From: an uncultured Eubacteriales bacterium
GTDB lineage: Bacteria; Bacillota_A; Clostridia; Oscillospirales; Oscillospiraceae
Reading direction: 5' to 3'
Assembly (NCBI GenBank): GCA_949739085.1
Contig: CATIYU010000138.1
Location: forward strand, 1 to 25,989
DNA: 25,989 bases
The notes beneath the pieces were generated by a model. It was not told where the DNA came from. It saw nothing but the letters and a program-made list of their open reading frames with translations, and ran no database searches. The translations under genes and the position numbers were made by a program. This document shows positions 19,673 to 25,989 of this stretch, in pieces (the first letter of the stretch is position 1; each line of letters opens with the position of its first letter).

Positions 19673-22617
19673 TGATGGAATGGATTGCGTCCTCGTGCTT
19701 TGTTATTCTTGCCGTGGTGGCCCTGCGGGCTGTGCTGGGAGGACGGATTAGAGCAAGCCTGCGTTACGCCCTTTGGGGGCTGGTGTTGGTGCGTCTGCTA
19801 GTACCAGTACAGCTGTTTACCTCCCAGGTGGCCGGATTCGAGGTCTCTTCCATACCGGATGTCATGCGGGAGGAGAATATTTATGTGCTGCCGGTTCAAT
19901 CCCTACCACTCGGGGACGTCCCTAACATTACGGTGGGGAAGGACGGCGCTATTTATGACGGAAATTCTTTTGGGTTCGCCAGGGTGGAGGGGGAGACGAT
20001 CTGCCGGTATGCCGCCCGGTTGAGCCCCCTGGAAGTGCTGCGTGGAATCTGGCTTTTGGGCAGTGTAGTTCTGGGAACTACACTTTTGGTATCCAACCTG
20101 AGCTTTGCCACCCGGCTGCGGCGGGTTAGGCGGCCTCTGAAATGTGCGGCGGAACCAATTCCGGTGTTTACGGCAGAGGGACTGCCGTCACCATGTTTGT
20201 TTGGGTTGCTCCACACGACAATTTATGTGACGCCTAAGACGGCGGAGAATCCAGTTATGCTGCGGCATGTGATAGCCCACGAGGTGACCCACTACCGGCA
20301 CCTGGACCACCTGTGGAGCATTTTGCGGGGGGTGGCACTGGCAGTACACTGGTGGAACCCCCTGGTGTGGCTGGCGGTGGTCCTCAGCCGCCGGGACGGC
20401 GAGTTGGCCTGCGACGAGGGTGCGCTGAAGCGGCTGGGGGATGGCGAGCGGGCAGCCTATGGAGATACCCTGCTGACGCTAGTTACAGCAAGGCCAAGTC
20501 CGCAGGATCTGTTCAGCTTTGCCACAACTATGTCCGGCGGAAAGCGGAGTTTGCGGGAGAGGATATTCCGGATTGTCTGTCAACCAAAATCGCTTGTTAG
20601 TGCAACAGTAGCAGTGGTTTTGCTGCTTTGCCTAACCGTTGTCTGCGCTTTTGTCCGGAAAGAGGAGGTTATCCCACCGCAGGCTGGGGAACTGCAGGTC
20701 CTGGGGGCGCTGGACCTGGACTGGGACGGCAAAGAGGAGGAGATCTGGTGTCTGAAAAAGTCCGATGAGCCGCCGGAGTGGAGTTTTTCAGTTGTCAAAG
20801 AGGAGCGTGAAACTGTTTCAGAGCTCTGGTCTGTCACCCTGGACGAAACCAGAGAACGCTGTGGAACCTATTTCCACTACCAAAACGGCGGGCGGGACTA
20901 CCTTTTAGAGTACATGCCTCAAATGCAACAGGGGGCCTGTACCTACGCCTACCGCTTGTTTCATCTGGAAAACGGGGAGGAGGTCACGGACCTAGAAAAT
21001 GCCGTCGCATTTGACATCAATTTTGCCAGCACAGATCACCAATTTGACCCGGCATCTATTGCCTCCTTTATGGAGGAGGTCAACCGTTTGATCGGAGAGA
21101 GTGTCCTGCTGATGAATACCAACCAATGGATGGTCAATCTGGCGGAGGGCGAAAACGGCAGACTTTATGACGACATCCTGGCCGTTCTGAACCACCCAGG
21201 GGAGGACCTGCACAGTATGCCCCTGCGGGATGCTCTGGAGTCTTACGCCCAGCGGGCGGCGGACCACCCGGACGACACCAATTCCTCTTTGGGAAACCTG
21301 TTAGCGGACTTAGAGGCGGAGGATATTGCATCTATCGGCGGCGATGTACAGACGGCCGGGCTGGCCCGGCTGCTGCGGGAGGCTGCGCCCAACCGGCTCA
21401 GCCGCTTCCACGAGTACGCTTGGTTTGTTGAGGAGGGTGCCTGGGCTTGGAGTTCGGCAGAACTGACTGCCTCCATTCAAGGCGGCGGGACGCTGTACAT
21501 GCTCGCCTGCGATTCCGGTAGCGTGAAGCTGGCTTATGAGACGGAGGAGGGATGTACCTCAGCCTACTACGAGTCCGCGGAACTCTACGCCCTCATTTCT
21601 CAGGCGGGGCGGGCGTACTTCCGGGAAGAACTGCCCTATATGGCGGATCTAAACCACGACGGAACTCCAGACCAGCTGGTTTTACGCGGCGACAGGTGGG
21701 ATGGGACGGAATACCTCTTGGAGTGCATTCCCGGAGATGGAGATCTGGTCTGGTCAGGGGCTGCCCACACCTCCCACGCAGGCTGGAACGCCCTATTCCT
21801 CTGCCAGTTGGACGGGGAGGACTATCTTCTGCAATATAACCCCTATATGAGCAGTGGGGTGTGTGAGTATCAATATCAGCTTTTCTATCTGAACGAGGGC
21901 AGTGAAGTGGTTGTACAGAAGAACTCGGTGACATTTGACATAATTTTTGCCCGGAATTTTTCAGGTAACCACCAATTTGACCCAAGGGCCATTGCCGCTT
22001 TTATGGATGAAATTAACGGCCTGTTGGCCAACAGCACGCAGCTTCTCAACACAGACGGCAACCTTCTTAATACCTTCGAGAAGGAAAAGCGGCTCTACGA
22101 CAGCCTATCCTGGTTGGATGAGGATTTTGCACGGGATGAGGACAAATCCCTGTTGGAGAACCTGATCCGCTTTCAAAATGAGTCCGTCGCCCGGGCGGCC
22201 ATCCCCACAGCGGAGGAGATTTTCTCTGAGATCAAAGAGGAGGATCTCCGGTTTGTTGCAAGCCCGGTCTCCTATGTCCTTACAGGGGAGCTGGCAGCGG
22301 CGCTGAACGCTATTACAGATTGGACCTACAATCGAAACGTGGAGGGATGGGAAGGTCAACGCTGGGCGGTCGAGGTCCTGTATACCAGGGCTGGCGATGC
22401 AGGTGAGCAGTCCATGACTCTGGAGTGGGGGATGTCCGGCGGGGAAGAGCAGGTCCGCGTCACCATGTCCGGACAGGCCACAGCGGTGCAGTACTCCGAA
22501 AATCCAGGAGTGGAGGGGACGTACCTCCATGACGTGCCCTACAGCTTTTGCGTGTATGTGGCGGACCAAACATTTTGCGATCTTGTGAAAGAGATCTCCG
22601 TAATTAAACAAAGCTAA
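19669..22617 (+). CDS. BlaR1-like M56 membrane metalloprotease with duplicated extracellular domain (982 aa)
   Basis: Probable sensor-protease for the BlaI-like repressor. Three TM segments (about 4-25, 30-50, 120-145) precede the zinc-protease core with H204-E-V-T-H208 and a downstream acidic ligand in RRDGELACDEGA; a fourth TM segment (about 307-326) leads outside. BlaR1 would then carry a penicillin-binding domain of about 250 residues. Here instead some 650 residues contain two copies of one unit: DLDWDGKEEEIWCL (349) and DLNHDGTPDQLVL (660), each followed by YLLxYxPxM, YxYxLFxL, FDIxFA, HQFDP and an ASIASFMEEVN/AAIAAFMDEIN helix. The D-x-D/N-x-D-G starts look calcium-binding. No SxxK acylation motif is seen, so the signal is not expected to be a beta-lactam. 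The gene overlaps the repressor's stop by 4 bp. Confidence 0.85.
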   Translation: MMMEWIASSCFVILAVVALRAVLGGRIRASLRYALWGLVLVRLLVPVQLFTSQVAGFEVSSIPDVMREENIYVLPVQSLPLGDVPNITVGKDGAIYDGNSFGFARVEGETICRYAARLSPLEVLRGIWLLGSVVLGTTLLVSNLSFATRLRRVRRPLKCAAEPIPVFTAEGLPSPCLFGLLHTTIYVTPKTAENPVMLRHVIAHEVTHYRHLDHLWSILRGVALAVHWWNPLVWLAVVLSRRDGELACDEGALKRLGDGERAAYGDTLLTLVTARPSPQDLFSFATTMSGGKRSLRERIFRIVCQPKSLVSATVAVVLLLCLTVVCAFVRKEEVIPPQAGELQVLGALDLDWDGKEEEIWCLKKSDEPPEWSFSVVKEERETVSELWSVTLDETRERCGTYFHYQNGGRDYLLEYMPQMQQGACTYAYRLFHLENGEEVTDLENAVAFDINFASTDHQFDPASIASFMEEVNRLIGESVLLMNTNQWMVNLAEGENGRLYDDILAVLNHPGEDLHSMPLRDALESYAQRAADHPDDTNSSLGNLLADLEAEDIASIGGDVQTAGLARLLREAAPNRLSRFHEYAWFVEEGAWAWSSAELTASIQGGGTLYMLACDSGSVKLAYETEEGCTSAYYESAELYALISQAGRAYFREELPYMADLNHDGTPDQLVLRGDRWDGTEYLLECIPGDGDLVWSGAAHTSHAGWNALFLCQLDGEDYLLQYNPYMSSGVCEYQYQLFYLNEGSEVVVQKNSVTFDIIFARNFSGNHQFDPRAIAAFMDEINGLLANSTQLLNTDGNLLNTFEKEKRLYDSLSWLDEDFARDEDKSLLENLIRFQNESVARAAIPTAEEIFSEIKEEDLRFVASPVSYVLTGELAAALNAITDWTYNRNVEGWEGQRWAVEVLYTRAGDAGEQSMTLEWGMSGGEEQVRVTMSGQATAVQYSENPGVEGTYLHDVPYSFCVYVADQTFCDLVKEISVIKQS

Positions 22618-22640
22618 TATTTTGTTCAAACCATAAATGC

Positions 22641-22680
22641 AAAAGTATCCGGTTCCCAGGGGAGGGGACCGGATACTTTT
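22641..22680. terminator. Bidirectional terminator between M56 and phosphofructokinase genes
   Basis: A 16-bp stem with one bulged T (AAAAGTATCCGGT-CCC with GGGACCGGATACTTTT) and a short loop. A/T tails on both sides serve the two convergent genes. Confidence 0.88.
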
Positions 22681-22684
22681 CTAT

Positions 22685-23917
22685 TTACTTCACCAGAACT
22701 TTTTTCAATCTTGCAAACCGGGGCAGGCCGTCTACCTTCTTCATCTTTGTCTCGCCCTGGATGAGGGGGAGGGCGTAGTCGATGAAAGCTTGCTCCACGC
22801 CGTTGTGCTCTGCGTTGATCCACTCCAGAGGCACCTTTTTCTCCGTATTGGCCACATCCATCAGGTCAAAGAGCTTCGTCTTGCACACGTATTTGCCGCC
22901 CTCACAGGCCCGCTCAAAGCCAACCATCTTATCTGAGAGACCTGCTACCGCATTTTCTACCGCAGCCTTGCCCGCCATGAAGGATTCGTCGATATCCGTC
23001 TGAGAGGCTAGATGCGCGCCGCAGCGCTGGAGAAGGCTCAGCTCAATGCCTCGGACCTTTGCGCCGGTTTTCTCCTTCACAAGCTCCGCCAGCATGGAGG
23101 CCAGACCACCCAGCTGAGCATGGCCAAAGCCGTCTGTGGTGCTGGTCTTGGCCTCAGAAACAAAGGAGCCGTCGGCATAATGAATGCCCTCGCTGACCGC
23201 TACCATGCAGTTGCCCTTCTGTTCGTAAACCTTCTGCACCTGAGAGAGAAATTTGTCCATATCGAAGTCTGTCTCCGGAAGGTAGATGAGGTCCGGACCC
23301 GCGCCCATAACGGTGGCCAGTCCAGAGGCGGCAGTGAGCCAGCCCGCGTGGCGGCCCATGATCTCAATGACGCAAATCATGCCTGTATCGTAGACCCGTG
23401 CGTCATGGTACACCTCCATGCAGCTAGTGGCAATATATTTGGCGGCAGAGGCAAAGCCCGGGCAGTGGTCCGTACCAAAGAGGTCGTTGTCAATTGTCTT
23501 GGGCACGCCCATAACCCGGCACTCATAGCCAACCTTCTGCATGTACTTGCTGATCTTATTGCAGGTGTCCATGGAGTCGTTGCCGCCGTTGTAGAAGAAA
23601 TAGCGTACATCGTATTTCTTGAAAATCTCCAGGATGCGCTTATAATCCGTGTCATCCACATCCGGGTCCGCAATCTTATAGCGGCAGGACCCGAGGGCGG
23701 AAGAGGGCGTATAGAGCAGCAGCTCCAATTCACCAGCGTCCTCCTGGGACATGTCAATCAGGCGGTCGCTCAGCACACCCTTGATGCCGTGTTCCGCGCC
23801 GTAGACCTTGGTAATGGCCTCGTTGTCCAATGCGGTACGAATTACACCGTACGCGCTGGCGTTGATGACGGAAGTGGGTCCGCCGGACTGCCCGATGATA
23901 CATGCACCTTTTAACAT
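22685..23917 (-). CDS. pfp: Phosphofructokinase, probably PPi-dependent (410 aa)
   Basis: Phosphorylates fructose-6-phosphate at C1 in glycolysis. Two residues decide the phosphoryl donor in this family: the ATP enzymes have GGDGS and PGTIDND, while PPi enzymes have Asp and Lys at the variable positions. Here GGNDS (111-115) has Asp114 and PKTIDND (139-145) has Lys140, which points to pyrophosphate, making the step reversible. The MGRHAGWLTAASGLA and EGIHYADG segments also fit. The start follows GGAGGAATT on the minus strand. It is a single-gene unit behind a good promoter and ends at a bidirectional terminator. Donor use is inferred from these residues, not tested. Confidence 0.93.
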   Translation of the reverse strand: MLKGACIIGQSGGPTSVINASAYGVIRTALDNEAITKVYGAEHGIKGVLSDRLIDMSQEDAGELELLLYTPSSALGSCRYKIADPDVDDTDYKRILEIFKKYDVRYFFYNGGNDSMDTCNKISKYMQKVGYECRVMGVPKTIDNDLFGTDHCPGFASAAKYIATSCMEVYHDARVYDTGMICVIEIMGRHAGWLTAASGLATVMGAGPDLIYLPETDFDMDKFLSQVQKVYEQKGNCMVAVSEGIHYADGSFVSEAKTSTTDGFGHAQLGGLASMLAELVKEKTGAKVRGIELSLLQRCGAHLASQTDIDESFMAGKAAVENAVAGLSDKMVGFERACEGGKYVCKTKLFDLMDVANTEKKVPLEWINAEHNGVEQAFIDYALPLIQGETKMKKVDGLPRFARLKKVLVK

Positions 23918-23973
23918 TTTAACAATTCCTCCAATTTGGATTTCTTTTTGTAGATAAACGTGCTTTCTTTCCT

Positions 23974-24002
23974 ATTATACCAAGATTTTCCGCTATTGTA
24001 AA
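23974..24002 (-). promoter_or_regulatory. Sigma-A promoter of the phosphofructokinase gene
   Basis: On the minus strand: TTTACA (24002-23997), a 17-bp spacer and perfect TATAAT (23979-23974), giving a leader of about 50 nt. Confidence 0.85.
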
Positions 24003-24115
24003 CAGATTTTTTGCACGGAACCTTCGGTTTTTTGCGTTGCTGGGGTGTGCGGAATGGCGAAAAAGAAAGATGCGCCTGGCAGAGCGGCTGCGGCAAAATA
24101 GTCCAAAATAACAAA

Positions 24116-24130
24116 TTAGCATACTGCTAA
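24116..24130. promoter_or_regulatory. Dyad TTAGCA-N3-TGCTAA upstream of the zinc-ribbon gene promoter
   Basis: A perfect 6-3-6 inverted repeat 34 bp before the -35 box at 24165, a position suited to an activator. The bound protein is unknown. The rest of 24003-24164 is AT-rich intergenic DNA in which I see no gene or riboswitch. Confidence 0.4.
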
Positions 24131-24164
24131 AAATCAATTAATGTTAAAAACAAACAAAAAGCGC

Positions 24165-24193
24165 TTGCATTATCTGGAAAAGTGTGGTAATAT
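24165..24193 (+). promoter_or_regulatory. Extended -10 promoter of the zinc-ribbon/lipoprotein unit
   Basis: TTGCAT (24165-24170), a 17-bp spacer and TGG-TAATAT (-10 at 24188-24193), about 65 nt before the start codon. Confidence 0.75.
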
Positions 24194-24257
24194 AGATTTG
24201 TCAGTGTTCCCCAGCCTTGCGTTGGGGGGCAAAATTAAATGGCAGGAGGAAAATACT

Positions 24258-24500
24258 ATGAAAAGACGTATCCTTTCCCTGACCCTGGCGCTGTTGATGG
24301 CCCTGTCCGTTATGGCGTTCCCCGCCGCCGCATACGAGGATGCCAAGGGCGACACGCAGATCGAGACGCGCGGTATTACTGTGGAGTGTCCGAATTGTCT
24401 TATTTCGATGAGCCGCGAGACAAGACCTTACGGAAACATCATTCAGGAGCGGTTTGTGTGCCGTCAGTGTGGACATAAAACCAGTTGGAATAACGTTTGA
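24258..24500 (+). CDS. Secreted small zinc-ribbon-like protein (80 aa)
   Basis: A signal peptide (MKRRILSLTLALLMALSVMA FPAAA, cut near AAA) leads to a mature part of about 55 residues. It holds two CxxC pairs, VECPNCLISMSR and FVCRQCGHKTS, about 26 residues apart, the pattern of a rubredoxin-like zinc ribbon outside the cell. I know no named family. The ATG at 24258 has AGGAGGA upstream; an upstream in-frame ATG at 24141 precedes the promoter and would be untranscribed. The lipoprotein gene begins one base after its stop, so the two are likely one operon. The role may be tied to the transporter, or to general surface protein handling. Confidence 0.7.
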   Translation: MKRRILSLTLALLMALSVMAFPAAAYEDAKGDTQIETRGITVECPNCLISMSRETRPYGNIIQERFVCRQCGHKTSWNNV

Positions 24501-24501
24501 T

Positions 24502-25989
24502 ATGAGGACAGGGGAGTATTTTTCTTCCCACCGCAATTTCCTCCGCGAAAACAGTATATGGAAACACACATTGTTTTTGTTGCTGTTCGTAGCCCTGCTG
24601 GCGCTCCCCGCCTGTGGTTCCACAGGCGGGGAGAACCCCGTGGAGACGGAGACGGAGGCGGAGACGGATGGGAGTGTGCTTACTTTTGCAATTTTAAATC
24701 CCTTGGAGAATCGAACGAAATTCCTTGTTAATTCGTTCAACTCTTCCCATGAGGATGTCCAGATTGAAGTGTGGGACTACTCCGATGAAAACGGGGTGCA
24801 GCGGCTCCTGTTGGACCTTGTAGCGGGGAATATTCCTGATGTTATGGAATTGCATCAATATGGTGAAATTGGCGCGTATAGGGGCAACCAAATGTACGTT
24901 TGGCCAACAATACAATCTAATTACGGGATAGATGGTTCGTTTCTTCCCTATCAGCAGCTTGTGCAGAAGGGCTACTTGGAGAACCTTTGGCCGTACATAG
25001 AAAACGATCCGGATTATGGGCGGGAAAATATCGTTGAACAACCATTAAGGGCTGCCGAAGTAGACGGCGGTCTTTACATGCTTTTTGGTGACTTCTATAT
25101 CAGTACGCTGATTGCTCCGCAGCGGCTTGTAGGCGACCGTACAAGCTGGACGTTTGATGAATTCATGGAAGTGTTTGAATCCATGCCGCCGGGTTCTACG
25201 CCGTTACAGTATACCGCAACACAGCATGACGTATTTTTTCATCTTTTTTCTATGACCTTGAACCAGTTTGTAGACTGGGATACAGGGAAAACATCTTTTG
25301 ATAGTGAGAATTTCCGGAACACCATAGCTTTTGTAAAGTCGTTTCCTGCCGAATTTGAGACAAATCTCACGGATAACGAGGTGATAAGAGACATCATTGA
25401 CCGTGTGCTTGGCGGTTATCAGCTATTGCATCCGATAACCATCGGAAAGGTTTTGGAGATTTCCAATCAAGATCAGTTCTTTCAAGAACCCGCTGCTTTT
25501 ATTGGCTGTCCTACGGAAGAAGGCAGTTCCGGCAGTTATTTTACTGCTCGCGGGTCTAAGCTTGCTATGGCCTCTGCCTGCAAAAATAAGGATGCTGCCT
25601 GGGAATTTATGCGTCCCATCATTGCAAAACGATATACGCTAAAATCTATGGAGGAAGCCCATCGCATGGAAAAGTGCTATTTGTCCATCAACCGCGGTGA
25701 TTATGATTTGGCGAACCGGGTTGATATGGAGGGGATGGTGCAAGAATGGCTTAACTTTAACTGGAATATTTATAGCATTTCGCGTATAATAGACATCGAA
25801 ACCGAGCCGCCCACCGAAAACGACCTGCGCCGGTTGGAGGAGTTGATTGACAACACCACCAGTCTCTACTGGCCGGACGACGAGCTGGCTAACATCGTCT
25901 GGGACTCCATCGGACCGTATCTCGCGGGGCATAAATCTATGGATGACGTCATCAGGTTGATAGAAAATCGTGTGAAGCTGTATGTGGAT
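24502..25989 (+). CDS. ABC-transporter extracellular solute-binding lipoprotein, 3' end beyond window
   Basis: Probable sugar-type substrate-binding lipoprotein. The first 27 residues are hydrophilic; then KHTLFLLLFVALLALPAC is a lipoprotein signal with lipobox LPAC and lipidated Cys38, followed by an acidic linker (ETETEAETDG). The mature domain has VLTFAILN, FNSSHEDVQIEVWDY, NIPDVMEL, TSWTFDEFMEVF and AWEFMRP, matching the order of family 1 solute-binding proteins. The frame stays open for 496 codons to the last base; IENRVKLYVD resembles the usual C-terminal end, so little is missing. The ATG at 24502 has no clear ribosome binding site and probably relies on coupling to the preceding stop. 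The core (about 24700-25790) is AT-richer than the flanks. Confidence 0.85.
   Translation, partial: MRTGEYFSSHRNFLRENSIWKHTLFLLLFVALLALPACGSTGGENPVETETEAETDGSVLTFAILNPLENRTKFLVNSFNSSHEDVQIEVWDYSDENGVQRLLLDLVAGNIPDVMELHQYGEIGAYRGNQMYVWPTIQSNYGIDGSFLPYQQLVQKGYLENLWPYIENDPDYGRENIVEQPLRAAEVDGGLYMLFGDFYISTLIAPQRLVGDRTSWTFDEFMEVFESMPPGSTPLQYTATQHDVFFHLFSMTLNQFVDWDTGKTSFDSENFRNTIAFVKSFPAEFETNLTDNEVIRDIIDRVLGGYQLLHPITIGKVLEISNQDQFFQEPAAFIGCPTEEGSSGSYFTARGSKLAMASACKNKDAAWEFMRPIIAKRYTLKSMEEAHRMEKCYLSINRGDYDLANRVDMEGMVQEWLNFNWNIYSISRIIDIETEPPTENDLRRLEELIDNTTSLYWPDDELANIVWDSIGPYLAGHKSMDDVIRLIENRVKLYVD
24606..24631 (+). repeat. Perfect 12-bp inverted repeat at the lipobox
   Basis: CCCCGCCTGTGG, TT, CCACAGGCGGGG inside the lipoprotein gene, spanning the codons for the lipidated cysteine and the residues after it. 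As RNA it would make a very stable stem in a coding region. Confidence 0.85.

Noticed and set aside
23012..23914. A 300-codon open frame antisense to phosphofructokinase
   Set aside because: It is a shadow of a strongly conserved enzyme gene; no ribosome binding site or known motif.
24016..24035. Small hairpin AACC-TTC-GGTT followed by Ts between phosphofructokinase and the zinc-ribbon gene
   Set aside because: The stem is only 4-5 bp and no transcript from either side would obviously end there.

Overview
The window looks like the chromosome of a spore-forming member of the Clostridia, most likely a GC-rich gut Oscillospiraceae/Ruminococcaceae-type bacterium. That placement is inference: it rests on spore-coat morphogenesis genes (spoVM, sipL, spoIVA), strong AAGGAGG-type ribosome binding sites, classic TTGACA/TATAAT promoters, moderately high GC, a pyrophosphate-type phosphofructokinase and BlaI/M56 and ArsR/P-type ATPase pairs. 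No tRNA, rRNA, CRISPR array, insertion sequence or phage gene was seen. The layout reads as ordinary chromosome made of many short, independently promoted units.

Positions 1-5000 hold the 3' part of a class II fructose-bisphosphate aldolase, a YciI-like protein, a zinc/cadmium resistance operon (SmtB/CadC-type repressor plus a His-rich P1B ATPase, behind a promoter carrying a 26-bp palindromic operator), a putative amidase whose ribosome binding site lies inside a terminator-like hairpin, and a small unknown gene on the minus strand. Positions 5000-8750 hold an ABC-F antibiotic-resistance-type ATPase behind a long leader with a three-codon upstream ORF and an intrinsic terminator. It overlaps a DJ-1/PfpI-like gene; then come a broken small ORF, a short DUF1062-like protein, and a MerR/TipA-like regulator with an internal start that would yield a free drug-binding domain. 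Positions 8855-11800 hold a sodium/calcium exchanger and, on the minus strand, dapA and a two-domain acetyltransferase with its own promoter.

Positions 11966-15398 are the most notable part: a 49-codon membrane peptide gene, a 24-codon spoVM, sipL (DUF3794 + LysM) and spoIVA, all on the plus strand. These are the membrane anchor, the morphogenetic partner and the ATPase that build the coat basement layer on the forespore, here collected in one locus. Positions 15450-18434 hold an XRE regulator, a class I aminotransferase (aspartate type) and an XRE/zinc-ribbon regulator. Positions 18579-22617 hold a secreted Cys/His-rich protein and a BlaI/BlaR1-like pair in which the M56 protease carries a duplicated extracellular domain instead of a penicillin-binding sensor. 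Positions 22685-25989 hold PPi-dependent phosphofructokinase (minus strand), a secreted 80-residue zinc-ribbon-like protein and the start of an ABC-transporter solute-binding lipoprotein that runs off the window and has an AT-rich core.

The genes do not form one pathway. The clear functional groupings are zinc efflux, inducible ribosome protection, the spore coat basement module, and a protease-relieved repressor circuit. Central metabolism is represented by the aldolase and phosphofructokinase at opposite ends, and by dapA and the aminotransferase.
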